Of a stretch of DNA of 64,000 nucleotides, positions 32,801 through 44,819 are shown one piece after another. Made by a program: the position numbers and the translations under genes. Within the stretch, counting starts at the first letter, position 1. Every line of letters starts with the position of its first letter. This stretch comes from Cervus elaphus (lineage: Eukaryota > Chordata > Mammalia > Artiodactyla > Cervidae): positions 62,742,015 through 62,806,014 of the forward strand of contig NC_057823.1 of the NCBI RefSeq assembly GCF_910594005.1, given 5' to 3'. Below the pieces are notes generated by a model. It ran no database searches. It was not told where the DNA came from and was given only the letters and a program-made list of their open reading frames with translations.

Positions 32801-34538
32801 GCCTGGCGTCCTCTTGTCTTCACCGAGTTTCTGGTACTAGAGTAATGTTCAGATGCCTTTAAAGATCCAAAGAATGTGTCAAGGGATCTTGGCTGCGGGG
32901 CTCTGTACACACAAAATATAAGAACCTTCTCAGTTTGATCTACATGAAATTCTTGGTTTATTCAGGGGGCTGTGGAATCCTTGATTCTCCCAGTGCCCAT
33001 ATGATCATAAACACAAACACCAACACAGGAATAGTCATGTGGCCATGCAGCATTACTGGACAATCAGATTGTCCAAAAATATCATTTTTAATTGTTTTAG
33101 ATTATCACTGGAATGAACATTTAAAAAGTCATACAGAACTGGTGGAATGACCCACCCCAATTCTGAGATTTTGTCAGGCTGCCTCTGAAAAACCCCTCCC
33201 AGTTCTAACATTCTTTGAGTCTCCCTGGTAACCATCTGCTGGTGGAAATGACAATTAAGCTGCTCAGCAGCCTTGTTCACTTGGTTCCCCTGTTATGGCT
33301 CTGTGCCAGGGTCAAGGCGGCCTGAATTTATCCACCTGCAGCAACATGGCAAGGAAAGAGGAAATGTCCCAAGGTTAGGGATATGTCTCAAAATACCGAG
33401 TACAAGAGGCCTAAACCTGGATGGATATCATTCACTCATCCACCACCCCCCATTCACTAATCCATCATTCTTAGAACATTCACTCCAGCCTGCTATACTT
33501 CAGGTCCTGAATTTTGGAGAGGCAAGATAAGGTAGGAAAACAAATAGAAGGTTTACCACTGTGTGTATAATGCGCCACGATCAATGTCATGTAAATACAT
33601 ATGTGTATATACTCAGCAGTAATGTTGCTTCCTCCCAGGAATCTAAGGGAGGGGTGGGAAGCTGGGAGACTTACTTTTCTCTGCATCCTTTTTGTACCTT
33701 TACAATTTTGCATCATGAGTATGTACCACCTACTCCAGAAATCAGTTTCAATGTAAAAAGTGTTCCCGACTGCCATCCAGTGCTCTGGTCATCTGAGCAG
33801 GCTGAAACCTCCGTCCATGGTGGTAATGGTGTCAGTGGTAGTGCTTCGGGGTCAGTAAGTAGGATGAATAAATAGGCATCTTCTGGCCTTGTTGACTACA
33901 GCTGTGTGGCCTCATCCAAGAGGCTGCTGACCTGAGAGGGCTCTGCCCACCCACTCCCAGCTTGATCCACCCCCACAGAGTGCTGTACCCAGGATGGAGG
34001 GAACAGGGGTAACCCACCTGCTGTGGCCTCAAGAGACCCGTTTATGTGGGCGTCATGTGGTCACATATGAGTGCAAGTCACACAGCCCGTGTGCCCCTTT
34101 CTTTCCCTGACAAATATTTCCCTTGGAGGCATTAGGTGCTCTCCCAAGTCTGCTGGCACGCTGAATGGGCGGCTTTCGGCCACTGTGGTGTGCGTCCTCC
34201 CTCCTCTCCTGCCAGAACCAGGAATGCCACTCACTCACGTCCCTGCCTCCAGAGCTGCTGAGCTGCTAAGCAGGACCCAGGGGTGGTAGATCTGGTTTCC
34301 CCATGTTCCAGTTCCTCCAAAGGCGCAGCCCCACTCTGAGATGTACCAGTACTTAGATTGGAGTAGACTCTGCTCATCCCTTTGGGCCAGACATGGCAGG
34401 GGAAGACACACTGGATAGGTCTCAGGGGTTAACTTTTCTAGAGACTTTTCTCAGTGAGTCCTCCCTGGGGGCCTCAACACTTCATGCCACTGCCCTCCTC
34501 CTCACCACCTCCCAGAGAACTGGAGACTGTCCTCATCC
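32801..34538. other. Intergenic sequence, no gene recognised
   Basis: No exon, domain or confident repeat in about 1.7 kb. Mixed AT-rich (33.0-33.8 kb) and GC-rich (33.9-34.3 kb) unique sequence. Confidence 0.4.
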
Positions 34539-34656
34539 CTAGTTTATTATTTATTTATTTTTATTTTTTGTCTGCGCTGTGAGTCTTGCAGGATCTCAGT
34601 TCCCCAACCAGGGACTGAACCCTGCCCACGGCAGTGAAAGCACTGAGTCCTAACCA
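34539..34656 (-). mobile_element. CHR-type SINE, truncated at its 5' end
   Basis: 'tttgtctgcgctgtgagtcttgcaggatctcagttccccaaccagggactgaacc' to 'actgagtcctaaccact'. The expected final 'ggaccaccagggaagtcc' is missing, replaced by BovB sequence. Confidence 0.85.
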
Positions 34657-34955
34657 CTAGTTGTTGTTCAGTCACTAAATTATGCAACTCTTTGCAAGCC
34701 CGTGGACTGCAGCACGCCAGTCTTCCCTGTCCTTCGCTATCCCCCAGAGTTTGATCAAATTCATGCCCACTGAGTTGGCGATGTCATCCAACCATCTCAT
34801 CTTCTGTCACTCCCTTCTCCTCTTGCCTTCAATCTTTCCCAGCATCAGGATCTTTTCTAATGAGTAGGCTCTTCACTTCAGGTGGCCAGAGTATTAGTGC
34901 TTCAGCTTCAGCATCAGTCCTATGAATATTTAGGATTGATTTTCTTTAGGAATGA
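34657..34955 (-). mobile_element. BovB (RTE) LINE fragment
   Basis: Follows BovB closely: 'ttgttgttcagtcactaaat', 'gactgcagcacgccagtcttccctgtcc', 'gatgtcatccaaccatctcatcttctgtc', 'cttcaatctttcccagcatcaggatcttttc', 'aggtggccagagtatt'. BovB reached ruminants by horizontal transfer. Confidence 0.92.
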
Positions 34956-35164
34956 ATTCTCCTTCATCCCAATTTTAAAAGTGAGGAAACTGGAACCCAG
35001 AGATAAAATAACTTCCTCCCAAGTTCACCTAGCCCATGAACCTCTCAGGCTGAATTCAGCCCAGGTCGGCCCAGCTAGAAAAGTCACCCACCTCTCACTC
35101 CACCACAAGGCCTCCCAAGGGGTGATACACTGGAGAAACAGGCTCAGCTTCTACAGCTAACAGA

Positions 35165-36070
35165 AGCCCAGATCACAGAGGAAAAGATTGGTGCTGCTGG
35201 TTATATTAAAATGTAAAACCCTCATGCATCAGGACTCCATAAATAAAGCGAAAAGACAAGTCACTGACTGGCATAAGATAGTAACAGCAGACCCAGGATT
35301 AGAGCTGTCACAGATCAGTAAGAATGACACAACCAACCCAAGGAAACACAGCCTGGGATACAAAGGCAATTCACAGGAGAGGAAATCCAGAAGACCCATA
35401 AAACGATGAAAACCTTTCAGCTCCAATGATCAGAGACATACAAATTAAAAAATATGAAGGAGAGGCATTTGGCCCCTCTCAGACTGACATAAATTCCAAA
35501 GTCTGATGATTGCAGCTTAAGTCTAGATGGGGCACGGCAGAAACTAGCCAGACTTTCAGATTCTAGGATGTCCACAGCCGTGTGGTTTGTATGGTGCAAA
35601 ACTGGAAACAAATGCCCATCAACCAAAGAAAAGATTAATAAATTGTGGTACCTAGAGTGAAAAGGATTAGAACAGTGATAATGTACTCTGCAGAGCTCTG
35701 CACATTAACATGGATAAATTTCAAACAAAATGTTGAACGAAAACACGTTGCAGAAGGCAACGTACAATATTATATCATTTACGAAAACTTGAAAAATCTG
35801 CAAAGCAAAACTTTATGTGTTTTATGAATACATACATACATAGCATAAATATGAAAACGTGTACAGGAATGATTCACAGCAACCTCAGGGAATGCGGTGG
35901 TGACCCTCCGGGCTGGGCTGGGCGGGGTGGGCAGGGTTGGGGAAATAGGCTGGGAAGCCCCGATTTATTTGTGATGTCATGCTTCACAATCTAGGTCCCT
36001 GGGAACATGGGAGTCGTATGTATGTGGCCCTGTATTCTTCATGTTAAATGTTTTATAATAAAGAAAAGCA
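35165..36070 (+). mobile_element. Old L1 (L1ME/HAL1-like) 3' end
   Basis: About 900 bp of diverged L1: 'ctccataaataaagcgaaaagacaagtcactgactgg', 'acaggagaggaaatccagaagacccata', 'gatcagagacatacaaattaaaa', 'caaatgcccatcaaccaaagaaaagattaataaattgtgg', ending 'gttttataataaagaaaa'. Multiple stops; no protein. Confidence 0.75.
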
Positions 36071-37735
36071 GGGAGCTGGACAGTTGCTCCAGGGTCAACT
36101 GCTTCCCGGGTCACTAATTACTGTTAGAAAATCCCATCTGAAATGTATCCTAGTCACTGCTCCTAATTCTGCTCCTTCGAGATCCCATGTGAAAACCCAA
36201 CTATTGATGGTGTCATCCGAATTGGCTCCTGCCCTCAGCAGGCTAATTGTGCAGGCTGACAACTGCAGAGAGAAACCCGCATCTCCCAGCCACCACTTCC
36301 ATTGTCACCCTCCTCCACCCCTCAACAACCCTTCCGGCCCTCTCAGCAGATGGCTGCTCACACAGCATGTTCTTTTCTGTGGAAAATCCTTAAGAAGCCC
36401 AGAGGCAAAGGAGGCTCAAAAAAATTATGTTTGCCAGTGGCGTTCTCTTTGCAGACTGTGGACCAGGCTCAGCAAGGGATACTTAGCGGGAGAAATGAGC
36501 TGGGGGTCTTTGGGACATCTGTTGTTGAGTTGCTATGTGACTCTGGGTAAGTGACACAACTTCTCTGAGCCTTGGTGTCTCCCCAGGTACACTGAGGGAG
36601 AAGCAAACCTAGAAGCTTCAGCAGGGACTGGGGAGCTTTGTAAAACATAGACGCTGGGGCCCCAGAATCAGAATTGCCTAAGGTGGGGCCCTAGAGTCAT
36701 CTTTCTAATGAATCGCCCAGTGATGCCGATGCCTGGGCAAGTCTGGGAATCATTAGATGGTCATTCCAGGTTGGACATCCACATCTGTGAGCAAACGCTA
36801 AACACACCACCTTGCTTTCTCTCCCCATCCCCAGTGCCTTCCCGCATCCTTGTTAATCATCACCCTGAATAGTTTATGCCAAACAGGGTGCTGGGTGAGA
36901 AAGAGGGAGCAGATGAGCTCTCAGAACACAGCCCCTCGCAGCCTCCCACTCCTTAGTAACTGCAGGGAAGCTGAGAAAGAAGGCGGGGAGGAGGGCAAGA
37001 ACCCTACCCTCCACGGGGAAAGGAAGGGCTGGTGGTGGGGACACGGCCCATCTGCCGAATTTCTGCCCCTCCGCTCCAAGACCCAGCACCCCAGCTCCTA
37101 GAGCAGCTCCTTCCTTCCTTCCCTGCCTCCACCCCCAGCGAGGACAGGAGTCACTGCAAATCACAGAATTCTAGAACATCAGAGGCAGACCAGTGTTTTC
37201 CCAATTGTAGCCATTTACCATCATCTTACTACCTGTACTATTATTTAATTGATACTTTCTTTTACATTGACTCACTGTTTTTTGGTTTTTTTTTTTACTT
37301 GAATGCCTACTTTAGCCCCACTCTAAGCAATAATATCTGTGAAATAACAGGTTTGATGTGCTAGTTATTTTTTTGGTCTAATACACTTTAAAATAAATAC
37401 ATAGTGATTTCCATTTTTAAATGTCCATTTATTTCTCTCCACTTTTCAGAAACATCAAACCGGTCCATCCCTGCTGTTTTACAGAGATGCAGACTGAGAC
37501 GCAGAGAGAGGTGGCGTTTGCCACTGTTCACGCCACTGGGTGGAACCTCATATTCCTACAGGCATACACACTGGAGAGATTAAGGGGCATGCACCCACAG
37601 TGGGAGGGTGGGGCGGGCTCCAGGCACCCTGGTGACCTTGACCTTTAGAGAGACCTTCCTTTGGTTGTGCACTGCCCCCTCCTGGCCAGTCCTTCTGTAA
37701 TGTGGCTCCACCTGGATAGAGCCACCTGGAGAGCG
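36071..37735. other. Intergenic, with MIR and MER5-like pieces
   Basis: A plus MIR piece lies at about 36500-36600 ('gttgctatgtgactctgggtaagtgacacaac'). A MER5-like piece lies at about 36625-36765 ('cagaatcagaattgcctaaggtggggccctagag', 'cagtgatgccgatgcctgg'). The 168-codon plus-strand frame at 36048-36554 crosses from the L1 end into unique and MIR sequence and has no domain. Confidence 0.5.
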
Positions 37736-37739
37736 GGCC

Positions 37740-37965
37740 TAGCTGCATTTAACGATGCTGAGATAAGATAAGAAGCTGGGATAGTCAGGGAAGGCATCAC
37801 TGAGGAGGTGGCATTTGCCTTTGGCTTTTAAGGATGAATGGACTGGGATGAGCTTGAATGTCTATTAGGAAAGTGTGATAGGATCCCATGGTCAGTGGTT
37901 CATCTGGGGGAGGTTTGGTAAACAGAGGAGTAGTGTCATGCCAAATGTGGTGTGAAGAACAGGCA
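37740..37965 (-). mobile_element. L2 LINE fragment
   Basis: 'agtcagggaaggcatcactgaggaggtggcatttgcctttggcttttaaggatgaatgg' is reverse L2. Confidence 0.75.
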
Positions 37966-37973
37966 AGGGACAA

Positions 37974-38128
37974 GGGACTTCCCTGGTGGTCCAGTGGCTA
38001 AGATTCTGTGCTCCCAGGGCAAGGGGCCTGGGTTCAATCCCAAGTCAGGGAACTAGGTCCCCCATGCCGCACCTAAGATCCCTGGTGCAGCCAAATAAAT
38101 AAATATTGTTTTAAAAGATAAATAAAAG
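37974..38128 (+). mobile_element. CHR-type SINE
   Basis: 'gggacttccctggtggtccagtgg', 'gggttcaatcccaagtcagg', tail 'gtgcagccaaataaataaatatt'. Confidence 0.92.
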
Positions 38129-38600
38129 GATAGGCAAGAAGAGAGCGACAGGAGAGAAGAGCATGAGGGCAGAGACTGCCTGGAGGGAAGAACAGTGTAG
38201 CAGTGGTCCAAGCCAAGAGGGATGGGGCCTACCTCTGCCCCTATCCCACTGGGGACCCCTCCAAGTCAGTCCCTACCACTGGGCTTGTACATTTATGGGC
38301 AAGAAGAGACAACTGGGTTCCTTGCTGTCCAAGGACACTTTCAGCTCTGAGAAAGAAAATCACATAAAGAAGAAATTATGCCGATGAGACTGTGGTTTGT
38401 TACAAGCCTTTGGGCAATTACTCTGGCTTTAGCTATTAAAATAAACCCATGCATCTCCTCTGTCCCACTTTTGATTCCATCCTACAAAAATGAAGCTCCA
38501 GTCTGTACAAATGTATTTACTAGGCTGTTTTGAGTGGCACTGTTGTCTTAGCCAAACAACTAGAAGGCACTAAACTGTATTATGCTGTCTCCTGCCTCTG
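38129..38600. other. Intergenic sequence, no gene recognised
   Basis: Unassigned unique sequence with no exon or domain. Confidence 0.4.
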
Positions 38601-38728
38601 TCAATTGCCCCACCGGGGGCTGGTTAGGGCACTCTGGCAGCCAGAGCCTGTCCAAGTCCTGCCACTCCCTGGCTGTGTGGCTGAGGCCTTGACCTCACTG
38701 AACCTCAGTTTTCTTACCTGAGGGCTGT
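38601..38728 (+). mobile_element. MIR SINE fragment
   Basis: 'cctgccactccctggctgtgtggctgaggccttgacctcactgaacctcagttttcttacctg'. Confidence 0.6.
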
Positions 38729-38729
38729 T

Positions 38730-38845
38730 AGGGACTTCATTGGTGGTCTAGTGGTTAGGACTCCACGCTTCCACTGCAGGGGGTATGGGTTCGTTCCTTG
38801 GTCAGGGAACTAAGATCCTTCATGCTGTGCAGTGAACAAAGCAAC
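38730..38845 (+). mobile_element. CHR-type SINE
   Basis: 'gggacttcattggtggtctagtgg', 'gggttcgttccttggtcagg', end 'catgctgtgcagtgaacaaa'. Confidence 0.88.
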
Positions 38846-39326
38846 ATCAAAAACAGGGCTTATAACTAGCTCTATGCTTCCTATGGTGCATCCCATAGGC
38901 TCGTGGTACCCACTCTACAAATGTGTGCTGCTCCTACTACTCAAAAGCCCGTGGCAGAGCCAAACATCTGGAGAAACAGCTCTGATATGTTACTAACTGA
39001 AAAAGTAAGTTGTGGACTTTTGTGTTTAGCATGACCCCCCTGTGTAAAACAAAAAAAAGAGAGTGGACTAGGAGACTGAAATCTTGCCAAGGATGCCTGT
39101 GTCTGTCTGCAAGGAAGAACATGAGGCCAGGCCCCTGAGCTGGTTGAAGGGGTCTGAGTATAGGGAATGTTACTGAAAGCTCAGCCTCTCTATACACTGG
39201 TGCCGAATCAAATCTCAGAGACAGTTTTTGGGTGAAGCAGAAAAGGGCAGCTTTATTGCTTTGCCAAGCTAAAGGAGACACACGGGTTTCTGCCTTGAAA
39301 GACTATGTGTCCCAACCCAGGAGGAT
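38846..39326. other. Intergenic sequence, no gene recognised
   Basis: No exon, domain or confident repeat is visible in this stretch. Confidence 0.35.
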
Positions 39327-39441
39327 TTTTTTTTTTTTGGCCATGCAATCCAGCCTGTGTAGTTCCCAGACCAGGGATCAGATTCACACCCCTTGCATTT
39401 GAAGCACAGAGTTTTAACCACTGGATGGCCAGGGAAGTCCC
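39327..39441 (-). mobile_element. CHR-type SINE
   Basis: Poly-T then 'ggccatgcaatccagcctgtgtagttcccagaccagggatcag', end 'tggatggccagggaagtcc'. Confidence 0.88.
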
Positions 39442-39729
39442 CAACCTGGGGGGATGTGATGAAGGTGTTATAACAATGGTTCAAAGGTGAAATCTCTGAT
39501 ATGTGACCAGGGCTTAATCTGGTCTCAGGTGGCCTCCAATCTTGATGAGATTCTCTGGTCCCTTTAACTTTGCTGCTCCTCTCTTAATTGGCAGCCATTC
39601 AAATCTGCCCTTTGGAACTCAGGGAAAGTCTTGGAAGCTGGAGTCTTGTCTATAAGAAACAGGAGACAAGAAGGACTTTGTACCTGGGAGCCCCACAGGG
39701 CCTCCCTTGGGTGTCAGGAAGTGGGATGG

Positions 39730-39834
39730 GTCTATGGCCATACCACCCAAAAAGTGCCTGATCGTGTCTGATCTCAGAAGTTAAGCAGGGTCAGGCCTGG
39801 TTAGTACTTAGATGGGAGGAAGTGGGCTGGGAAT
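39730..39834 (+). pseudogene. 5S rRNA pseudogene, degenerate and 3'-truncated
   Basis: The sequence follows vertebrate 5S rRNA from its first base: gtctatggccataccaccc for the 5' stem, then 'gatcgtgtctgatctcagaagttaagcaggg' through the internal control region, and 'ggcctggttagtacttagatggga'. Substitutions are scattered, and after 'gatgggag' the match continues only as a weak 'ctgggaat'; the 3' stem and terminator are missing. It is about 105 bp against about 120 bp for a real 5S gene, so it should not make functional 5S. The copy probably arose by retrotransposition. Confidence 0.9.
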
Positions 39835-39839
39835 GAATG

Positions 39840-41635
39840 AAAGAGAGATGATTAACTCAGTCTTTATATATCTATAAACTGTTTGACTTGTTACTTCAGT
39901 AATAACTTTTCAATCTTTTATAACCTTTAAAAACTCCAATGAGATTGAAGGAAAAAAGAAATAGAGAAACTGTCATCCTAGAAGAGAGAAGAAAGCTGCG
40001 GGAAATCAGCTGGCCCAAGTGACTTGGCCCAGGGAGAACCCATGGTCACAGTGGACCAGGGGGCCAACTTTGGGTGCTGGGGACAAAGGGAGCCTCTCTT
40101 GAGAGTGTTTGTGTTGGTTTTAGTCCAGTTTCTCCAAAGAAGAAAAGAAAATTTGAAGATCAGAGAGGGCAAGAGGCTAGCCCAAGGTCACGCAGCAGTG
40201 CTAGGTCAAAAAAAGCAGTTTCTTGACTCCTGGCCCAGGATCCTCTTCCTTATGTTGAGCTACCTCTCACCTCTGTGCAGCAGCCACTTTTGCTGGGAAA
40301 ATAAGGGAGTAGAGTCCTACCTGCTTAGCTTCCTTCCCTTCTATTAACATTCTTTCCTTCACTTATTTCCTGAGTGCCCTGCTCAAGAAGTCAAGATAAC
40401 CAAGGCATACCGCTTACCCTACCCAAGAGTCGCTCACAGTTGAGTGGCCTGGAAGTTTCTGGCTTCTAACACTAAGAAAGACATCTTTTTCTAAGTGGTA
40501 GAAAAATGCTCTGAGGCCAGTTTTGCGTGTGCTTTATCTTGTTCTTTTTTTTTTTTTTTTAATGCACTGTTTTGTTTGTTGCTGCCTTAATTGTTGCCAT
40601 GTTATATTTTATCAGTTTAATGTTTTGATTTTATGCTTGGGCCCCCAAGGCAATTCAGTGAAGGGTATGATTTGGAAAATCAAGGAAATAAAGAAATTGT
40701 CCACAGAAGAGGCAGCCTCACAGGAGCCAAGGACAAAGCATAAGTGCCTAAAATGAATTTTATTAGGAACAAAACAAAAACAAACAACCTGTTGCCAGAC
40801 AAAAGGTATTAGACTGTCTTGGTTTGGTTTTCGTTTAATTTAATACCGATTCTCCATTTCTTCCAAGGTCATCCAAGGACAGACAACTCACTTTGTTCTC
40901 CACTGACTTCGAGAAGCCTCCCACATTTCCACTTCTAGGTCTGTACTCACGTGTGCCCCGTCTGCTCTGCCCTCCTCTCTTCCTCAGGAGGCAGGCTCTA
41001 ACCACCCTTGCATTGGCCAGTATTTATGGATTAGGGTTGGGAATAATGCAGCCAACAAGAGAACCACCAGTCTGCCTTCAAGGAGTTTACATTCTACTAA
41101 GGCAGGCATTCTTAACTGGGGCCATAATACTCCAAGGGGCTGAAACTGGTTCTTGGAAGGGTTAAAAAAAACTTTGATCTTCCTAAGGATTTACATGTTT
41201 ATCACCCTGTTTGCCATCTCAGTGAGAAGCCCCACCAGCCACCCAGTCAGTTGCCAGGGCATAGTCATCAATTTGTGTTGCCAATCCCCTCTGAGCTCAG
41301 GCTCCTGGTAATTGACCTTGTGGCTGCCCAGTCCATGAAGGCTTCCACTCTCTCCCTGAAAATGGACTGCATCTGTCTTTACTTTCCACATTGCCCCGCC
41401 TAGATGCCAGGGCCCAAAGGTTAGGCATCTCTTTTGCCAACATTTTAGACCCCTATGCCCTTTTCTCCACCCATCTGGCACAGCCCTGGGCCTGGATAAA
41501 CCTCACCCAGGACTTTCCCCTGCTTGCACGTGGGTAGGTGAGCCACAGTGGGGAAATCCCCCAGCCAACAGGATAGGACACACTGGGGTTGTCAACACTG
41601 TCAGGCATTTGAAATTTTGTGGGTAAGTTTGCTCC
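39840..41635. other. Intergenic sequence, no gene recognised
   Basis: A weak reverse MIR lies at about 40150-40215 ('gatcagagagggcaagaggctagcccaaggtcacgcagc'). A poly-T run lies at 40543-40560. No exon or domain. Confidence 0.45.
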
Positions 41636-41639
41636 TCTG

Positions 41640-42018
41640 AATGCACACTCTCCTCCTTCCTTCAAACGCCTCACCACCTCTCCCTCGCTCTCAGCAGACC
41701 TTGCCTCCCACTTTGCAGAAAAAATAGAAGCTGAAGATGAAATCTCCCTTAACATCCCACTACAAACCTACATCTACATCTGCACCCATCCTCTCTTTGT
41801 TCCCTCTTTTGGTTCTAGAGAAGTTGTCCCTCCTTCTTTCCAAGACCAGCCCTTCCACCCACGCTCCTGATCCCATCCCCTCGCACATGCTCGTGAACAT
41901 CGCTCACTGGTTGCCTCCCCTCTTTCCCACACCCTTAATTAATCTCTCCCCTTGATCTGCCATCAGCCTGAAAACAAACTCAGGTCTCTTCCACCTTCTA
42001 ACACAGCTCCCCTCCCCC

Positions 42019-42067
<49 letters not shown>

Positions 42068-43317
42068 CCCATCACAACATCTCTCTCCTCCCATTCACAC
42101 AAATACTTCTCAAAAGACCCACTGCCTCCCTCACCCCTTCTTCACTCATCAGACCGCTGCCATCTGACCCCCTCCATCACTTTGCACAAAGAGTATTCTC
42201 TAAAACCACCAACAGTCCCATGTCTGTCAATAACTGAAGCTGCTGGTCCCATCCTTATCCTTCTGACCTCTCAGAGTATTGCCCCTTGACTCTTCCCACT
42301 TGCCCGAAACTCTCAGCTTTCTTCCCTTGGCTTCCTTCCCTATGCCCACTCTCCTGGATTTTCTCCCACCTCTTGGGCCCTCCTTCCCAGTCTCTGCAGG
42401 TACACCCCCATTTTCACAGCTGCAACCTGTGGGTGTGCCTCACAGCTCCATCCTGGGGCACCTTCTCTTCTCTCTGGCCAATCTGGGCCTCATCCACAGC
42501 CACGTGATCATCTGTCTCCTGACAACTTCCCATCCTCGTGTGCTTCCAAACCCAGGCCTATTCAACATCCACCTCCAGGGTCCCAAAGGTCTTTCAAGCT
42601 CAACATGTCTAAAGTGGAACTTGCATTTTTCATGACCCCCTCTGCAGCCTCCCATCCTCACTCACCCAGCAACCCCTCCCAGTTCACCTTCAGTTTTCCC
42701 CATCTCAGTGAAAAACTACTGCCTGTTTTCATGGAAACCTCAGAGGTCATCCTGACACTCTCCATCCCCTCCATTCCCACACACCTCTATGGTGATTTTG
42801 CTTCCTGATACCTGGAACCTTCCACAGCCCTCCACCTGTGCTCCCACCAGCTCCATCCCTGTGATATTCTCCCTGGATGTCTGCCTGCCCTCCTAACCCT
42901 AACCTGTCATCTTGCAGCTATTCACACACACACCATTTCACTCTCTACCTACAGGGGTCACATTAAAATGCAAATATCATCCTATCCTTCTTGGACCTAC
43001 ACTGTCAGTGGCTTCCTAAATCTCTGAGGATGAAGAGAAAGATCCTCAAAACAGAATCTGCCTCTGCCATCCTTCCAAACTCCCCAATCCCCCTGCTCTC
43101 CCTCTGGGCCCTGTCACGAAGGCGTGTTCTCACCTCTTCTCTCAGTGGTACCTTCTGCCTCAGGCCCTTTGCACAGGTCCTTTCTTCTGCCTAGGATTCT
43201 TCCCCCTACCCCACTCTCCCCTGCACTTAGTTCAGAGGTCCTCACAAAGATCACTTCCTCAGGGAATCCTTCCCTGACCCTCAAGCAGAGATAGATCCTG
43301 TCAGATGATTTCATGGT
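41640..43317 (+). mobile_element. Long L2 LINE copy, ORF2 remnant (first part)
   Basis: About 1.7 kb of strongly pyrimidine-rich sense-strand L2. Weak ORF2 reverse-transcriptase traces are readable in shifted frames: a 'GVPHSSILGHLLFS' segment near 42430-42475 resembles the RT 'GxPQGSxLxPLLF' region, and an 'MSKVEL' segment at 42605-42622 follows 'aagctcaac', as in the L2 'LKLNMSKTEL' region. Frameshifts and stops break it. The (CA)n microsatellite at 42020-42066 interrupts it. It continues after a MIR at 43560. Confidence 0.8.
42020..42066. repeat. (CA)n microsatellite
   Basis: About 23 uninterrupted CA dinucleotides, the longest dinucleotide run in the window and probably polymorphic. Confidence 0.97.
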
Positions 43318-43559
43318 AATGGCTAACAGACACACAAGCGCAGTACTATTCTTGGAACTTTTCTGTGCGTTTCTGCTTAGAACTCATTTACTCTTCATGG
43401 CAACCCTATCAGGTAGAAATTATAATTACCTCTATCTTATGAGTGAAGAAACTGAGGCAACAAGAAGTTATGTAACTTAGCGAAGATCACCTAGTTAATA
43501 AGAGACAAAGCAGGAGTTTAAACCTGGGCAGACTGACTCCAGCATAGCTTTTAAAGACC
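43318..43559 (-). mobile_element. MIR SINE nested in L2
   Basis: Nearly full MIR in reverse: 'gcttagaactcatttactcttcatggcaaccctatcaggtag', 'gagtgaagaaactgaggcaacaagaag', 'gtaacttagcgaagatcacctag', 'aacctgggcagactgactccagc'. Confidence 0.88.
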
Positions 43560-43815
43560 CCTCTCCCATAAGAAAAAAACTCTATCCTTTTCTTTTCTAC
43601 ACTTACTCACCACTTGTAACAATGTATTTGTATATGTTTGTTTTTGTTAAATAAAAAAACATATAAATAACAAAATACACATAACAAATCATATGTATTT
43701 GTTTAGCTTATGTCTCCCTATTAGACTATAAGCTGTATTGGGGTAGAGCTTATTTATTTCCAATAGTTTTATTTCCAACAGTAGTTGTTCAATAAATATT
43801 TGCTAAATAGCTGAA
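43560..43815 (+). mobile_element. L2 LINE 3' end (second part)
   Basis: Resumes the L2 after the MIR. 'tatgtctccctattagactataagctgtattggggtagagc' and 'gttgttcaataaatatttgctaaatagctgaatg' are the L2 3' end. Confidence 0.8.
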
Positions 43816-44049
43816 TGTAGATTAGTCTCCTTGCTCTTCCTCACTTACCATATTCCATCAGTTACCTGGTCCTGTCCCTATTTCTTGCTGGAGCAATCGT
43901 TCCCAAGCCTAGGATGGTCAGGTATGTGCTTACCCTGTATCCTAAAATTGGTCGGAAAACGTTATGTGTCTGTACACCTTTGGAATTTTCTACAGCAAAC
44001 GTTAGGGTGCTTCTTGCTCTCTTCACTTTCTTGATGGACACATGAAGTT
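43816..44049. other. Short intergenic segment
   Basis: Unassigned, ending at the target duplication of the next SINE. Confidence 0.4.
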
Positions 44050-44065
44050 AAGAACAGCTGATTCA

Positions 44066-44436
44066 GGACTTCCATGTTGGTCCAGTGGTTAAGAATATGC
44101 CTGCCAATGCAGGAGACGTGAATTCAATCCCTGTTTTGGGAAGATCCCACATGCCATGGAGCCACTAAGCCCGTGTGCCAAGAGATACTGAGCCCATGCT
44201 CTAGATCCTACATACCGCAACTACTGAAGCCCTGGAGTGCCCTAGAGCCCATGATCTGCGAGAAGAGAAGCCATCGCCACAATGAGAAGCCCAAGCACTA
44301 CAACTAAAGAAAGGCTGTGAGTAGCAATGATGACCTAGTGCAGAAGACCAAATAAATAAGGAGACCCAAATAAATAAGTAAATGAACATCCAAATAAATA
44401 AATTAAAATTTTAAATATATGTTAAAAGAAAAAAAA
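44066..44436 (+). mobile_element. CHR SINE, long form, with target duplications
   Basis: Complete long CHR with 'ggacttccatgttggtccag', 'attcaatccctgttttgg' and an extended A-rich tail. Flanked by aagaacagctgattca (44050-44065) and aagaatagctgattca (44437-44452). Confidence 0.93.
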
Positions 44437-44586
44437 AGAATAGCTGATTCAAATATTCCCCAGCCTAACGCACCCTCTCCCTGCCAATCTCCTCTCCACA
44501 ACTACAGCACCTTCACATCCAGTTTTGTTCTCCACAAATCCATCCTCTATGCATTGGTCATAGCAATCTTTTGGTTATAGCAATCT

Positions 44587-44786
44587 TTTTTTTTTTTTCA
44601 GCTGTGCTGGGTCTTAGTTGTAGCACAAAGGATCATCAGTCTTCGTTGAGGCATGTGGACTATTTAGTTATAGCATGAGAAGTCTTAGTTGTGGCATGTG
44701 GGTTCTAGTTCTCTGACCAGGAATCAAACCCAGGTCCCCTGCATTGGGAGTGCAGAATCTTAGCCAGTGGACCACCAGGGAAGTCT
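44587..44786 (-). mobile_element. CHR-type SINE
   Basis: Reverse CHR: poly-T, 'ctgtgctgggtcttagttgtagc', 'ctctgaccaggaatcaaaccc', end 'ggaccaccagggaagtc'. Confidence 0.92.
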
Positions 44787-44819
44787 TTAAAAAATCTTTA
44801 AAAAACACAAACCCAAGTT

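Noticed and set aside
36048..36554. 168-codon plus-strand open frame
   Set aside because: It begins in the tail of an old L1 and runs into unique and MIR sequence. No domain or conserved motif.
42001..42070. CRISPR-like or other direct-repeat array
   Set aside because: It is a simple (CA)n microsatellite without spacers.
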